A stretch of 64,000 bases of DNA, from contig NZ_CP119145.1 in NCBI RefSeq assembly GCF_029167625.1, positions 1,364,001-1,428,000 on the forward strand, written 5' to 3'. The first letter of the stretch is position 1. Every line of letters starts with the position of its first letter. Below are positions 48,950-59,816 of this stretch, piece by piece. Under the pieces are notes generated by a model, which saw only the letters and a list, made by a program, of their open reading frames with translations, was not told the origin of the DNA and ran no database searches. The stretch is from Streptomyces sp. AM 4-1-1 (GTDB taxonomy: Bacteria; Actinomycetota; Actinomycetes; Streptomycetales; Streptomycetaceae). Position numbers and translations under genes: made by a program.

Positions 48950-50431
48950 TCACCGCTCTCCGGACGGACGCTTCTTGACGCGCCGTCTCATCGTCTTCCA
49001 TCTGGCCCCGGGCCTCCGCATGGCCAGGGCAGCCTTCGCCCCGGGCTCCTCCCGCGCGAAGGCGATCAGGAGTCCGACGGCGAACATGGTCGGCAGCAGG
49101 GCCGACCCCCCGTAGGAGAACAGCGGGAGCGGGACCCCGGCGATCGGCAGCAGACCGAGCACCGCACCGATGTTGATCACGGCCTGAACCATGATCCAGG
49201 TGGTCACGCCTCCCGCGGCATACCTCACGAAGGGGTCCTCCGTGCGTCCGGCCACGCGGATACCCGCATAGCCTAGGGCCGCGAAGAGGGCGAGTACCGA
49301 CAGCGTCCCCGCCAACCCCAGTTCCTCCCCGGTGATGGCGAAGATGAAGTCGGTGTGCGGTTCGGGCAGTTGTCCCCATTTTTCCACGCTGGCGCCGATC
49401 CCCGATCCGAACCATCCGCCGGACGCCAGGGCGTAGATTCCGTGGACGGCCTGCCAGCAGGAGTCCCCGGGGCCGGGTTCGCTCGCACCGACGCAGGCCA
49501 GTCTGGACATCCGGTTGGGACTGGTCTTGATCAGGACGACGGCGATGACGGCCGCGAAGGCGAACACACCGGCGAAGAGCCGGGTGGGGGCGCCGGCCAG
49601 CCAGAGCAGTCCGAACAGGATCGCGGTGAGGATGATCGCGGTGCCCATGTCGCCGCCGATCATGATCAGTCCGAGCAGCAGGAAGGCCACGGGGACGAGC
49701 GGGACGAGCATGTGTTTCCACTGCGTCAGCAGCCGTTTGTCATGTTTTCGGGCGAGCAGGTCGGCGCTCCACAGGATCAGCGCGAGTTTGCCGAACTCGG
49801 CGGGCTGGAGCTGGAACGGGCCACCGATGTAGATCCAGTTCTGGTTGCCGTTGACCGACATCCCTATCCCCGGGACCTGTACGAGCACCAGCAGGAAGAC
49901 AGTGCCCACGAGCATCGGGTACGCGAGTGCCCGGTGGAGTTTGACGGGCACCCGGGTGGCCACCAGCATCAGCCCCGCCCCGAGAACGGCGGCGAGGAAC
50001 TGTTTGCGGAAGAAGTAGGTGCTGGGTTTGGACAGTTCGAGCGCCTTGATCATCGAGGCGGAGTAGACCATCACGAGACCGAGCCCGGTGATCAGCAGAG
50101 CGGCCCCGAGGATCAGGTAGTACGCCGTCAGGGGGCGGTCCCAGGCCCGCCGCAGCCGCTCGTACAGCTGTCGCGGGCCCAGCCGCCGGGGCGTACGCGG
50201 GGTCCGGGGGGTTCGGGTGCGTCCGCCGCCGCCCCGGGCCGCCTGGGGCTTCCTGACCCCGGTCGCGAGCCGTCCTCGGGCGGCGATGCCCACGGGCGGC
50301 GCGAGGCCCGCCGGGACGAGCCCGGCGGGTGTCCGAACATGGGGCCGCGGCCTGCCGTCGGCGGGTGTGCGCGGGGCGCGGCCCGCCGCACGGGCCGGAC
50401 CGCACGCGGCGGAACTCTCGTCGGCCGGCAT
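48950..50431 (-). CDS. ftsW: FtsW, septal peptidoglycan glycosyltransferase (SEDS)
   Basis: A SEDS-family polymerase that works with FtsI at the septum. The 493-aa protein has a Pro/Arg/Ala-rich cytoplasmic N-terminal extension of about 95 residues and about 10 membrane segments, with NGNQNWIYIGGPFQLQPAEFGKLALILW and FIFAITGEELGLAGTLSVL. The catalytic Asp is probably the one in HTDFIFAITGEELG or in the loop before. ATG 50431 has GGAGGGG 9 nt upstream. It is between murD and murG. Confidence 0.95.
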   Translation of the reverse strand: MPADESSAACGPARAAGRAPRTPADGRPRPHVRTPAGLVPAGLAPPVGIAARGRLATGVRKPQAARGGGGRTRTPRTPRTPRRLGPRQLYERLRRAWDRPLTAYYLILGAALLITGLGLVMVYSASMIKALELSKPSTYFFRKQFLAAVLGAGLMLVATRVPVKLHRALAYPMLVGTVFLLVLVQVPGIGMSVNGNQNWIYIGGPFQLQPAEFGKLALILWSADLLARKHDKRLLTQWKHMLVPLVPVAFLLLGLIMIGGDMGTAIILTAILFGLLWLAGAPTRLFAGVFAFAAVIAVVLIKTSPNRMSRLACVGASEPGPGDSCWQAVHGIYALASGGWFGSGIGASVEKWGQLPEPHTDFIFAITGEELGLAGTLSVLALFAALGYAGIRVAGRTEDPFVRYAAGGVTTWIMVQAVINIGAVLGLLPIAGVPLPLFSYGGSALLPTMFAVGLLIAFAREEPGAKAALAMRRPGARWKTMRRRVKKRPSGER

Positions 50432-50542
50432 TGTCGCTGTCCCCTCCACTGCTCGTGCGCCGGAGGCGTCACCGGGGCCGGGCCCGCGGCGATGCCGCAC
50501 CCGGTCCCCCCGGGGACGGTCACGACGCGCGTGCCGTGACCG

Positions 50543-51970
50543 TCAGGCGCTCTCGGCGGCGCGTGCGCGGACCGCGTCCGCGAACGCCTCGCCCCGCTTG
50601 TTGTAGTTGACGAACATGTCCATCGAGGCGCAGGCCGGGGCCAGCAGCACGGTGTCTCCCGGCCGGGCGAGCCGTGCGGCCTCCCGGACCGCCTCGGACA
50701 TCGCCCCAGTGTCGGTCCGGTCGAGGTCGACCACCGGGACCTCCGGGGCGTGTCGCGCCAGGGCTTCGCCGATCAGGGCACGGTCGGCGCCCATCAGGAC
50801 GACGCCGCGCAGCCGCCGGGCGGCTCCGGCGACCAGGTCGTCGAAGGTCGCTCCCTTGGCGAGTCCGCCCGCGATCCAGACGATCGGTTCGTACGCGGCG
50901 AGGGATGCCTCGGCGGCGTGCGTGTTGGTCGCCTTGGAGTCGTCGACGTACGCGACCCGGTCGAGGTCGGCGACGTGCTCGATGCGGTGCGGATCGGGCC
51001 GGAAGGACCGGAGGCCGTCCCGTACCGCCGTGGGCGGCACCCCGAAGGAGCGGGCCAGCGCGGCGGCGGCGAGGGCGTTGGCGATGTTGTGCGGGGCGGG
51101 CGGCCGGACGTCCGCGACCTCGGCCAGTTCCTGGGCCTGCTTCTGGCGGTTCGCCACGAACGCCCGGTCGACGAGGATGCCGTCGACGACGCCCAGCTGG
51201 GAGGGGCCGGGGGTGCCGAGGGTGAACCCGACGGCCCGGCAGCCTTCTTCGACGTCGGCCTCGCGGACCAGGTCCTCGGTCGCCGGATCGGCCGCGTTGT
51301 ACACGCAGGCGACCTGGTTGCCCTCGTAGATCCGGCCCTTGTCGGCGGTGTACGCCGTCATGGAGCCGTGCCAGTCGAGGTGGTCGGGGGCCAGGTTGAG
51401 CACGGCCCCGGAGTGGGCGCGGACCGACGGCGACCAGTGCAGCTGGTAGCTGGAGAGTTCGACGGCGAGCACGTCGTACGGCTCGTCGCCGAGCACCGCG
51501 TCCAGCAGCGAGACGCCGATGTTGCCGACGGCCGCCGTGCGCAGCCCGGCCGCCTCCAGGATCGAGGCCAGCATCCGTACGGTCGTGGTCTTGCCGTTGG
51601 TGCCGGTGACCGCGAGCCAGGGCGCCGGTTTCCTGCCGTCCAGGCCGCGCAGCCGCCAGGCGAGTTCGACGTCGCCCCAGACCGGGACGCCCGCCTCGGA
51701 GGCGGCGCGGAAGAGCGGCTTGTCGGGCTTCCAGCCGGGGGCGGTGACCACCAGTTCGGTGGACCCGGGCAGGGTCGCCCCGTCGCCGAGCCGCACGGTG
51801 ACGCCCAGGGCCTCCAGTTCGGCGGCCTGGCCGCGGGAGCGTTCGTCGTCGCCGTCGCTGACGACGGTGACCTCGGCCCCCAGCTCACGCAGGGCGCGGG
51901 CCGCGGGGACACCGCTGACGCCGAGCCCCGCGACGGTGACCTTCCTGCCCCGCCAGTCCTGGTCGCTCAC
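50543..51970 (-). CDS. murD: UDP-MurNAc-L-Ala:D-Glu ligase
   Basis: It adds D-Glu to UDP-MurNAc-L-Ala in the cytosol. Mur-ligase motifs are [17 protein letters not shown] (ATP loop), [26 protein letters not shown] and [17 protein letters not shown]. 475 aa. The GTG at 51970 overlaps the mraY stop. The gap to ftsW, 111 nt, has no gene. Confidence 0.97.
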   Translation of the reverse strand: MSDQDWRGRKVTVAGLGVSGVPAARALRELGAEVTVVSDGDDERSRGQAAELEALGVTVRLGDGATLPGSTELVVTAPGWKPDKPLFRAASEAGVPVWGDVELAWRLRGLDGRKPAPWLAVTGTNGKTTTVRMLASILEAAGLRTAAVGNIGVSLLDAVLGDEPYDVLAVELSSYQLHWSPSVRAHSGAVLNLAPDHLDWHGSMTAYTADKGRIYEGNQVACVYNAADPATEDLVREADVEEGCRAVGFTLGTPGPSQLGVVDGILVDRAFVANRQKQAQELAEVADVRPPAPHNIANALAAAALARSFGVPPTAVRDGLRSFRPDPHRIEHVADLDRVAYVDDSKATNTHAAEASLAAYEPIVWIAGGLAKGATFDDLVAGAARRLRGVVLMGADRALIGEALARHAPEVPVVDLDRTDTGAMSEAVREAARLARPGDTVLLAPACASMDMFVNYNKRGEAFADAVRARAAESA

Positions 51971-53037
51971 TTCTCCGCCGCCCACCCCGCGTAGAAGAGG
52001 CCGAGGCCGACGATCACGCACATGCCCTGGATGATCCAGAAGCGGACCACGACAAGGACCTCGGACCACCCCTTGAGTTCGAAGTGGTGCTGGAGCGGTG
52101 CCATGCGGAAGACCCGCCTGCCGGTCATCTTGAAGGAGCCGACCTGGATGACGACCGACATGGTGATCATCACGAAGAGGCCGCCGAGCAGGGCGATCAG
52201 GAACTCCGTGCGGGAGCAGATCGCCAGGCCGGCGAGGGCGCCGCCGAGGGCGAGCGAGCCGGTGTCCCCCATGAAGATCTTGGCGGGTGAGGTGTTCCAC
52301 CAGAGGAAGCCGAAGCAGGCGCCCATGAGGGCGGCGGCGACGACGGCCAGGTCGAGTGGATCTCGTACCTCGAAGCAGGCGTTGGGGTTGGTCAGGGTCG
52401 CCGCGTTGGCACAGGACTCCTGGAACTGCCACAGCCCGATCCAGGTGTACGCGCCGAAGACCATCACCGACGCGCCCGTGGCGAGACCGTCCAGACCGTC
52501 CGTCAGGTTCACGCCGTTGGACATGGCGAGAATCATGAACAGCGCCCAGACCACGAAGAGCACCGGGCCGATGCGCCAGCCGAAGTCCGTGATGAACGAC
52601 AGCCGGTCGGAGGCCGGGGTGTGGCCCCGCTTGTCGGAGAACTGGAGGGCGAGCACCGCGAAGGCGATGCCGACGATCAGCTGGCCCGCCATCTTGGCCT
52701 TGGCCCGCAGACCGAGCGAGCGCTGCTTGACGATCTTGATGTAGTCGTCGAGGAAGCCGACGACACCCATCCCCGCCATCAGGAAGAGCACGAGGATGCC
52801 CGAGATGCTCGGGTCCTCCCCGGTGATCACCTTGGCCAGCGCGTACGCGATGAGCGTGGCCAGGATGAAGGAGATGCCGCCCATGGTGGGCGTGCCCTTC
52901 TTGCTGCCGTGGCTGCGCGGGCCGTCGTCCCGGATGAACTGCCCGTATCCCTTGCGGGCCAGCAGCTTGATCAGCAGCGGGGTACCGACCAGGGTCAGGA
53001 AGAGCCCGATGGCCCCCGCGAAGAGGATCTGCCTCAT
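51967..53037 (-). CDS. mraY: MraY, phospho-MurNAc-pentapeptide translocase
   Basis: MraY joins phospho-MurNAc-pentapeptide to undecaprenyl phosphate to make lipid I. The 356-aa protein has 10 membrane segments and the signature [30 protein letters not shown] and [13 protein letters not shown]. The aspartate triad for Mg2+ is present. Its ATG overlaps the murF stop (ATGA) and its stop overlaps murD. Confidence 0.98.
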   Translation of the reverse strand: MRQILFAGAIGLFLTLVGTPLLIKLLARKGYGQFIRDDGPRSHGSKKGTPTMGGISFILATLIAYALAKVITGEDPSISGILVLFLMAGMGVVGFLDDYIKIVKQRSLGLRAKAKMAGQLIVGIAFAVLALQFSDKRGHTPASDRLSFITDFGWRIGPVLFVVWALFMILAMSNGVNLTDGLDGLATGASVMVFGAYTWIGLWQFQESCANAATLTNPNACFEVRDPLDLAVVAAALMGACFGFLWWNTSPAKIFMGDTGSLALGGALAGLAICSRTEFLIALLGGLFVMITMSVVIQVGSFKMTGRRVFRMAPLQHHFELKGWSEVLVVVRFWIIQGMCVIVGLGLFYAGWAAEK

Positions 53038-54440
53038 CGGCCGGTGACCTCGCCCTCGGTCGAGTTCTCCAGCAGTGTCTGGGCGACCTGTTCCAGGCCG
53101 ACCGACCGGGACGCCTTCACCAGCACGACGTCTCCCGGACGCAGTTCACTGCGCAACAGGTCGACGGCCGCCTGCGCGTCGGACACGTGCACCGACTCCT
53201 CACCCCACGAACCCTCGTTATATGCGCCCAGTTGCAGCCAGGAGGCTTCTCGGCCCCCGACCGCGACGAGCTTGCTGACGTTGAGCCGGACGGCGAGCCG
53301 TCCGACCGCGTCGTGCTCGGCGAGCGACGCTTCGCCGAGCTCGGCCATCCGGCCGAGCACCGCCCACGTGCGGCGCCCCCGTCCCATGGCCGCGAGCGCG
53401 CGCAAGGCGGCTCGCATGGATTCGGGGTTCGCGTTGTAGGCGTCATTGACGAACGTCACACCGTCCGGACGCTCGGTGACCTCCATGCGCCAGCGGGAGA
53501 GGGAGTCCGCCTCGGAGAGCGCCACGGCGATCTCGTCTGCGGACAGGCCCAACTCATGGGCGACGGCGGCCGCGGCGAGCGCGTTCGACACGTGGTGCTC
53601 ACCGTACAGGCGCATGGTCACATCGCTGCACCCGGTGGGTGTGTGGAGGGCGAAAGCGGGGCGCCCATTCTCTGTGAGACGGACATTCTCGGCACGTACG
53701 TCCGCGTCCGGGGCCTCGCCGAAGAGCAGGATCCGGGCTTTGGTGCGGGTGGCCATGGCCCGGACGAGCGGGTCGTCGGCGTTCAGGACGGCGAGTCCGT
53801 CCTCGGGCAGTGACTCGACCAGCTCGCCCTTGGCCTGCGCGATCTGTTTCCGGCCACCGAACTCGCCGATGTGGGCCGTGCCGACGTTGAGCACGAGGCC
53901 GATCCGCGGCGGGGTGAGGCCGGTGAGGTAGCGGATGTGGCCGATGCCTCGGGCGCCCATTTCGAGGACGAGGTGCCGGGTGTCCTCGGTGGCGCGCAAC
54001 GCGGTGAGCGGCAGGCCGATCTCGTTGTTGAGCGAACCCGGTGTCCAGACCGTTGGCGCCTTGCGCGCCAGGAGCTGGGCGATCAGGTCCTTGGTGGAGG
54101 TCTTGCCCGCCGATCCGGTGAGCGCGACGACGGTGGTGCCGAGGCGTTCGACGACGGCCCGGGCGAGCGCGCCGAGTGCGGCCAGGACGTCGTCGACGAC
54201 GATGGCCGGGACGCCGACGGGGCGGGCCGCGAGGACCGCTGCCGCACCGGCCTCCACGGCCCCCCGCGCGTAGTCGTGGCCGTCGACCCGCTCGCCGGCG
54301 AAGGCGACGAACAGGCTGCCGGGTACCACCTCACGGGAGTCGATGACGACGGGCCCGCTGACGGTGGCCGTCCGATCCGGTATGTCGTGGGGCCGCCCGC
54401 CGACGATTTCGGCGATCTCGGCGAGGGAAAGGGTGATCAC
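53034..54440 (-). CDS. murF: UDP-MurNAc-tripeptide:D-Ala-D-Ala ligase
   Basis: It adds D-Ala-D-Ala to make the pentapeptide precursor. 468 aa with the three Mur-ligase domains. ATP loop is [20 protein letters not shown], central [19 protein letters not shown] [12 protein letters not shown], and C-terminal [23 protein letters not shown] start 4 nt after the murE stop. Overlaps mraY by 4 nt. Confidence 0.97.
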   Translation of the reverse strand: MITLSLAEIAEIVGGRPHDIPDRTATVSGPVVIDSREVVPGSLFVAFAGERVDGHDYARGAVEAGAAAVLAARPVGVPAIVVDDVLAALGALARAVVERLGTTVVALTGSAGKTSTKDLIAQLLARKAPTVWTPGSLNNEIGLPLTALRATEDTRHLVLEMGARGIGHIRYLTGLTPPRIGLVLNVGTAHIGEFGGRKQIAQAKGELVESLPEDGLAVLNADDPLVRAMATRTKARILLFGEAPDADVRAENVRLTENGRPAFALHTPTGCSDVTMRLYGEHHVSNALAAAAVAHELGLSADEIAVALSEADSLSRWRMEVTERPDGVTFVNDAYNANPESMRAALRALAAMGRGRRTWAVLGRMAELGEASLAEHDAVGRLAVRLNVSKLVAVGGREASWLQLGAYNEGSWGEESVHVSDAQAAVDLLRSELRPGDVVLVKASRSVGLEQVAQTLLENSTEGEVTGR

Positions 54441-54444
54441 TTGG

Positions 54445-56037
54445 TCATCCCCGACTGTTGTTCTCGTGGTGACGGGCGCGGTCCGCGGTGCCCCGGCGGG
54501 CGTCGTCGGCGGTCTCGCGTTCCATGGACCGCGCGATGGCCGCGCGCAGGACCTTGCGGTCGTCGAAGGGGCGTACCACTCCGTGGATGTCCTGGCCCAG
54601 CTCGTGGCCCTTGCCCGCGATCAGCACGGTGTCGCCTGGTTCCGCGCGGGCGACCGCGGCGGCGATGGCCGCGGCCCGGTCGGCCTCGACCAGGACGTCG
54701 CCGCGTTCGTGCACGGGGACCTCGGCGGCGCCGGAGAGCATCGCGGCGAGGATGGCGAGCGGGTCCTCGGACCGGGGGTTGTCCGAGGTGAACACGGCGG
54801 TGTCGGCGAGCCGGGCGGCCGCGGCGCCCATCGGGCCGCGCTTGGACCGGTCGCGGTCGCCGCCGCAGCCGAGCACGATGTGCACCCGGCCCTCGGTGAC
54901 CTTCTGGAGGGAGCGCAGCACGGACTCGACCGCGTCCGTCTTGTGGGCGTAGTCGACGACCGCGAGGTAGGGCTGTCCGGCGTCGACGCGCTCCAGCCTG
55001 CCGGGGACGCCGGGGACCTCCGCGATGCCGTCGGCGGCGGTCTGCGGGTCGATGCCCGCCACGGCGAGGGTGACGATCGCGGCGAGGGTGTTGGCGACGT
55101 TGAACGGACCGGGCAGCGGGGCCCTGGCGGCGATCCGGTGGCCCTCGGGGCCGATCGCGGTGAAGGTGCTGTCCTGCGGGCCGACCTGGACGTCCTCGGC
55201 GTGCCAGTCGGCGTCCGGGTGGCCCTCCGCGGAGAAGGTGACGACGGGGACGGTGGCTTCCGTGATCAGCCTGCGGCCGTACTCGTCGTCGAAGTTGACG
55301 ATGCCCCGCCTGCTGCGGAGCGGGGTGAACAGCTGGGCCTTGGCCTGGAAGTAGTCCTCCATGCCGGAGTGGAACTCCATGTGCTCCGGGCTGAGGTTGT
55401 TGAACACCGCGACGTCGAAGACGCAGCCGTCGACGCGGCCCAGCACCAGGGCGTGGCTGGAGACCTCCATGGCGACCGAGTCGGCGCCGCGTTCGCGCAT
55501 GACGGCCAGCAGGGCCTGGAGGTCGGTGGCCTCGGGGGTGGTGCGCTCGGACTTGACGCGTTCGTCGCCGATGCGCATCTCGACGGTGCCGATCAGTCCG
55601 GTGCGGTGTCCGGCGCGGCGCAGTCCGCCTTCGACGAGGTACGCGGTGGTGGTCTTGCCCGAGGTGCCGGTGATGCCGATCTGGAGGAGGCCGGCGCCGG
55701 GCCGCCCGTAGATCTCGGCGGCGAGTTCGCCCATATGGGCGCGCGGTTCGTCGACGACGAGGACGGGAAGGCCGGTGGCGGCGGCGCGTTCGGCGCCCGC
55801 CGGATCGGTGAGGACGGCGGCGGCGCCGAGGCGGGCCGCCTGGGCGGCGAAGTCGGCGCCGTGGAACCGGGCGCCGGGGAGGGCGGCGTACACGTCTGCG
55901 GGGCGTACCGCCCGTGAGTCGTGGGTGATGCCGGTGACCTCGCCGTATCCCGGCGGTTCGACCCCCAGCCGGGCTGCCAGCTCCGCGAGGGAGGTCGGCC
56001 TGAGCCGGTCCGGTCGGGGCGCTCCCGGGTAGTTCAC
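54445..56037 (-). CDS. murE: UDP-MurNAc-dipeptide:diaminopimelate ligase
   Basis: It adds diaminopimelate (LL-DAP in Streptomyces) to UDP-MurNAc-L-Ala-D-Glu. The ATP loop is IGITGTSGKTTTAYLVEGGL, and the DAP-specific motif is TSDNPRSEDPLAIL (DNPR). 530 aa from GTG 56037, which has AAGGA about 8 nt upstream; longer starts at GTG 56092 and 56184 are in frame but lack a site. The overlap and spacing put it in one operon with ftsI. Confidence 0.95.
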   Translation of the reverse strand: MNYPGAPRPDRLRPTSLAELAARLGVEPPGYGEVTGITHDSRAVRPADVYAALPGARFHGADFAAQAARLGAAAVLTDPAGAERAAATGLPVLVVDEPRAHMGELAAEIYGRPGAGLLQIGITGTSGKTTTAYLVEGGLRRAGHRTGLIGTVEMRIGDERVKSERTTPEATDLQALLAVMRERGADSVAMEVSSHALVLGRVDGCVFDVAVFNNLSPEHMEFHSGMEDYFQAKAQLFTPLRSRRGIVNFDDEYGRRLITEATVPVVTFSAEGHPDADWHAEDVQVGPQDSTFTAIGPEGHRIAARAPLPGPFNVANTLAAIVTLAVAGIDPQTAADGIAEVPGVPGRLERVDAGQPYLAVVDYAHKTDAVESVLRSLQKVTEGRVHIVLGCGGDRDRSKRGPMGAAAARLADTAVFTSDNPRSEDPLAILAAMLSGAAEVPVHERGDVLVEADRAAAIAAAVARAEPGDTVLIAGKGHELGQDIHGVVRPFDDRKVLRAAIARSMERETADDARRGTADRARHHENNSRG

Positions 56038-56199
56038 AGGGGCGTCCTTCTGGGTGATTTGGGACTGATCAGCGTGGGACACGGCGGTGAGCGTACCGGG
56101 CGCACCCGGCCTCTCGCGAAGCGAGGGGGCCGGGTGGCGGTGGTTCCCGTTCCGGTTCCCGGGATCGGGGGTGATGGTTGTCACTGGAGGGTTCCCGGG

Positions 56200-58215
56200 T
56201 CATTCGTCCGGCTTGAAGGACACCGGCAGCCGGGCGGGCGCGCTGCCGGAGGGTGCGGTCTGGAGGGTCTTGAGCGCGAACTCCATGACCTGCTTGTAGA
56301 TGGGCCCGCAGATCTGGCCGCCGAAGTAGCTGCCCTTGGTGGGGTTCTGGATCGCGCAGTAGACGGTGATCTGCGGGTCGTCGGCGGGGGCGAAGCCGGC
56401 GAACGAGGCGGTGTAGCCGCGGTAGCCGCCGTGTGCCGGGTCCACCCGGTTGGCGGTGCCGGTCTTGCCCGCGGCCCGGTATCCGGGGATTCGGGCCTTG
56501 GCGCCGGTGCCCTCCTCGTCGTCGACCACGGACTCCAGCATGGTGGCCAGTGTCCTGGCGGTCTTCTCGCTGATCACCCGGGTCTTCTTGGGGGCGGGCG
56601 CCGCGGTGAAGCGTCCGCCGGGGCCCTTCGTACCGCGTACGAGTGTGGGCTCGACCCGCACCCCGCCGTTGGCGATGGTGGAGTAGACGGAGGCGGCCTG
56701 CATGGCGTTGAGCGAGAGCCCCTGGCCGAACGGGATCGTGTACTGCTGCGAGGTGGACCAGTTCTCCGGCTGGGCGAGGATGCCGGGCGACTCGCCCGGG
56801 TAGCCGAGCCCGGTGGTGCTGCCGATGCCGAACTTGCGCAGGTACGAGTGGAGGACCCGGTTGGCCTCGGCCTGGGTCTTCCCGAGCCGGCCCGTGGCCA
56901 GGATGGTGCCGATGTTGCTGGACTTGGCCAGTACGCCGTTGAGGGTCAGGTACCACGTGGGGTGGTCGATGTCGTCGTGGAAGAGCCGGTCGCCGCGGTG
57001 CAGCGTGTTGGGCACGGTGACATGGGTGCCGGGATCGGCGACGCCCTCCTCCAGCACGGCGGCCATGGACATGACCTTGCTGGTGGAGCCGGGCTCGTAG
57101 ACGTCCTGGAGCGCGGCGTTGCCGAGCGACGCCATGTCGGCGTGCGTGATGTCGTTGGGGTCGAAGCCGGGGGCGTTGGCCATCGCCAGCACCTCACCGG
57201 TCCTGGTGTTCTGCACGATCACGTAACCGCGGTCGGCCTTGGACTTCGCCACCTGGTCGGCGATGGCCTTCTGGGCGGCCCACTGGATGTCGCGGTCGAT
57301 GGTCAGCTCGATGTCGGTGCCCGGGACGGCCGGGACCTCGCTGGTGCCCGCGGTCGGCACCCTGCGGCCGCCCGACTGGGCGTACTTGATCCTGCCGTCC
57401 TCGCCCGCGAGTTGCTTGTCGAGTTTCGATTCGAGGCCGCCGGCGCCCTTGCCCTCGGCATTGACGTAACCCAGTATCCCGGCGGCGAGGTCCCCGTTGG
57501 GGTAGACCCGCTTGGTGCTGGACTCCTGGAAGACCCCGGCCAGCACGTTGGCCCCGGCGCCGCCCTTCGCCTTGTCCTGGCTCGCCTTCTGGGCGAACAC
57601 GGACTTGAGGTCCTGGATCTGCTTCCAGACCTGGGGGGTCTGGCGGCGGGCGAGCACGGTGTAGCGGCTCTTGGGGGTCGACAGCCGTTCGGTCAGCACC
57701 GCGGCGTCCTGGCCGAGGATCGGGGCGAGGAGCACGGCGGCCTGCTGCGGCGCGTCCGGTGCCTTGCTCTCCTGCGGCGTGAACATCTTGGGGTCGGCGG
57801 TGATGTCGTGGGCGTCGACGCTGGTCGCGAGGGCGATACCGCTGCGGTCGGTGATCTCGCCGCGTTCGGCGGGGATCTCGTAGTCCAGGTAGCGGTTCTT
57901 GTCGGCCTTGGCCGCGTAGGCGTGGGCGTCGACGGCCTGCACCTGGAGCAGCCGGACGACGAAGGCCAGCATGACGAGGGTCAGGCCGAGACTGACCAGC
58001 CGCAGTCGTGGACGGGGGCTGCCGAGGCGGAGGGTGCGCGCGGGCCGTCCGCCCGGCGCCCGGTCGTGCCGCCGGGCCTGCGGGCGGGCCGCGGGGCGGG
58101 GGCGCCGGCCGTCGGGACGGCCGACGGGCCTGGGACGGCCGGGCTCACCGCCCCGGGCGCCGCGGGTCCGGCCGGGGCCGGGAACCCGGCGGCGCGGTGG
58201 TTCCTTGGAGGGCAC
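56200..58215 (-). CDS. ftsI: Penicillin-binding protein 3 / FtsI, septal transpeptidase
   Basis: A class-B PBP that cross-links septal peptidoglycan. 671 aa: an Arg/Pro/Gly-rich N terminus of about 70 residues, one membrane segment (RLVSLGLTLVMLAFVVRLLQV), the PBP dimer domain, and the transpeptidase with SxxK in YEPGSTSKVMS (catalytic Ser near 377), SSN in LAKSSNIGT and KTG in AAGKTGTANR. GTG 58215 is 4 nt after the ftsL stop; the longer frame overlaps ftsL. Confidence 0.97.
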   Translation of the reverse strand: MPSKEPPRRRVPGPGRTRGARGGEPGRPRPVGRPDGRRPRPAARPQARRHDRAPGGRPARTLRLGSPRPRLRLVSLGLTLVMLAFVVRLLQVQAVDAHAYAAKADKNRYLDYEIPAERGEITDRSGIALATSVDAHDITADPKMFTPQESKAPDAPQQAAVLLAPILGQDAAVLTERLSTPKSRYTVLARRQTPQVWKQIQDLKSVFAQKASQDKAKGGAGANVLAGVFQESSTKRVYPNGDLAAGILGYVNAEGKGAGGLESKLDKQLAGEDGRIKYAQSGGRRVPTAGTSEVPAVPGTDIELTIDRDIQWAAQKAIADQVAKSKADRGYVIVQNTRTGEVLAMANAPGFDPNDITHADMASLGNAALQDVYEPGSTSKVMSMAAVLEEGVADPGTHVTVPNTLHRGDRLFHDDIDHPTWYLTLNGVLAKSSNIGTILATGRLGKTQAEANRVLHSYLRKFGIGSTTGLGYPGESPGILAQPENWSTSQQYTIPFGQGLSLNAMQAASVYSTIANGGVRVEPTLVRGTKGPGGRFTAAPAPKKTRVISEKTARTLATMLESVVDDEEGTGAKARIPGYRAAGKTGTANRVDPAHGGYRGYTASFAGFAPADDPQITVYCAIQNPTKGSYFGGQICGPIYKQVMEFALKTLQTAPSGSAPARLPVSFKPDE

Positions 58216-58219
58216 TGCG

Positions 58220-58795
58220 TCACCTGCCGGGGCTCGTCGGGGACGGGGGCGCCAGGGCCCCCGAGGATGCGTCGGGGGCGGGACCGGAGCCGGAATCGGG
58301 GGCAAGGCCCGGGTCGGCCGACGGCTGCGCCGGGGTGCCGTTCGCGGGCACGTCCGCCGCGCCGGAACCGGAGAGGGCCGGCGGGGACGCGGGTACGGAA
58401 CCGGTCGGGGACGGCGTCGGCTCGGGGGCGGCCGCCGGGGACGGCATGCCGCGGACCTTGCCGTCCCGGCCGAGGAAGGCGGGGCTGCCGCCGGGCACCA
58501 TGCCCAGTCCGCGCGCCCGCTGCTCCAGCGCGTCGGGCTCGGAGTAGCCGTCGACGTCGCGTTGCAGCGCCTGCTGCTCATCGGTCAGTTCGGTGGTCCG
58601 CTTCTTCAGCTCGCTGAGCCTGAACGATCCTTCGTTGAGCGCGGAGTTCAGCACCAGCAGCGTGATCAGGCCACCCCCGAGCAGCAGCACGACCAGCAGG
58701 ACGAAGGGCGTACGGGCGGCGTTGCCGGACCCGGCCGGCAGCATCCGGGTGAGCCGCGCGGCCCGCCCCTTCAGCTGCCCGGCCTGCTTGCTCAC
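58220..58795 (-). CDS. ftsL: FtsL-like septum formation protein
   Basis: A bitopic divisome protein of 191 aa. A basic cytoplasmic N terminus (SKQAGQLKGRAARLTRML) precedes the membrane segment TPFVLLVVLLLGGGLITLLVL (about residues 29-49), then a leucine-zipper-type coil LSELKKRTTELTDEQQALQRDVDGYSEPDALEQRARGLGMVP. The last 75 residues are Pro/Ala/Ser/Gly low complexity, unusually long for FtsL. GTG start. It likely acts with FtsQ and a DivIC/FtsB homologue. Confidence 0.9.
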   Translation of the reverse strand: MSKQAGQLKGRAARLTRMLPAGSGNAARTPFVLLVVLLLGGGLITLLVLNSALNEGSFRLSELKKRTTELTDEQQALQRDVDGYSEPDALEQRARGLGMVPGGSPAFLGRDGKVRGMPSPAAAPEPTPSPTGSVPASPPALSGSGAADVPANGTPAQPSADPGLAPDSGSGPAPDASSGALAPPSPTSPGR

Positions 58796-58850
58796 CGTGC
58801 GGCCCCGGCCGTCCCGGGCGGCGCGCCCGCCGGGGACGGTTCCGATGCGG

Positions 58851-59816
58851 TCATCGCTCCTCCTCGCGGATGCGTTCGGCGCCGCGCAGCCGGGCCGGGG
58901 CGGCGCGCCTGTTCTCGGCGACCTCCGCCTCGGTGGGCAGTTCGGCGCCTCGGGTGAGCAGCTTCAGGCGGGGCTGGTAACGCTCGGGAACGACGGGGAG
59001 TCCGGGGGGCGCGGTGTTGGCTGCGCCGGCCGCGAGGACCTGTTTGACGAGGCGGTCCTCCAGCGACTGGTACGAGAGGACGGCGATGCGTCCGCCGACG
59101 GCGAGGGCCCCCACCGCGGCCGGGACGGCGCGTTCGAGGACGCTCAGCTCGCCGTTGACCTCGATGCGCAGTGCCTGGAACGTGCGCTTGGCGGGGTTCC
59201 CGCCGGTCCGTTTGGCGGCCTGCGGCAGCGCGTCGCGGATCAGCTCGACGAGCCGGGCGCTGTTGCTGAAGGGTTCCCTCTCGCGTTCGCGCACCACGGC
59301 CGAGACGATCCGCCTGGCCTGCTTCTCCTCGCCGTACGCGCGCAGAATCCGTACCAGTTCACCCGGCGGATAGGTGTTCAGGACCTCGGCGGCGCCGATG
59401 CCGGTCGTCTGGTCCATGCGCATGTCGAGCGGGGCGTCCCGGGCGTACGCGAAGCCGCGGTCGGCCTCGTCCAGCTGCATCGAGGAGACGCCGAGGTCGA
59501 AGAGGACGCCCTGGACCTCGGGGACACCCAGCCGGTCCAGTACGTCGGGCAGTTCGTCGTAGACGGCGTGGACGAGGGTGGCGCGGTCGCCGTACGGGGC
59601 CAGCCGTTCGCCCGAGAGGCGCAGCGCCTCCCTGTCCCGGTCGAGGCCGATCAGCCGGACGGCCGGGAAGGCGGCGAGCAGGGCCTCGCTGTGTCCGCCG
59701 AGGCCGAGGGTGCAGTCGACCACCACGGGCGGCCGGGGACTCGGCGCTTCCAGAGCGGGGGCCAACAGGTCCAGGCACCGCTGGAGCATCACCGGGACGT
59801 GTCGGGTCTGGCTCAA
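58851..59816 (-). CDS. rsmH: 16S rRNA m4C1402 methyltransferase
   Basis: RsmH (MraW) methylates N4 of C1402 in the 16S decoding centre. 321 aa, with SAM site [29 protein letters not shown] and [24 protein letters not shown], plus the MraW core [12 protein letters not shown]. It is the first gene of the dcw block; no mraZ lies between it and the divergent carbonic anhydrase. Confidence 0.97.
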   Translation of the reverse strand: MSQTRHVPVMLQRCLDLLAPALEAPSPRPPVVVDCTLGLGGHSEALLAAFPAVRLIGLDRDREALRLSGERLAPYGDRATLVHAVYDELPDVLDRLGVPEVQGVLFDLGVSSMQLDEADRGFAYARDAPLDMRMDQTTGIGAAEVLNTYPPGELVRILRAYGEEKQARRIVSAVVREREREPFSNSARLVELIRDALPQAAKRTGGNPAKRTFQALRIEVNGELSVLERAVPAAVGALAVGGRIAVLSYQSLEDRLVKQVLAAGAANTAPPGLPVVPERYQPRLKLLTRGAELPTEAEVAENRRAAPARLRGAERIREEER

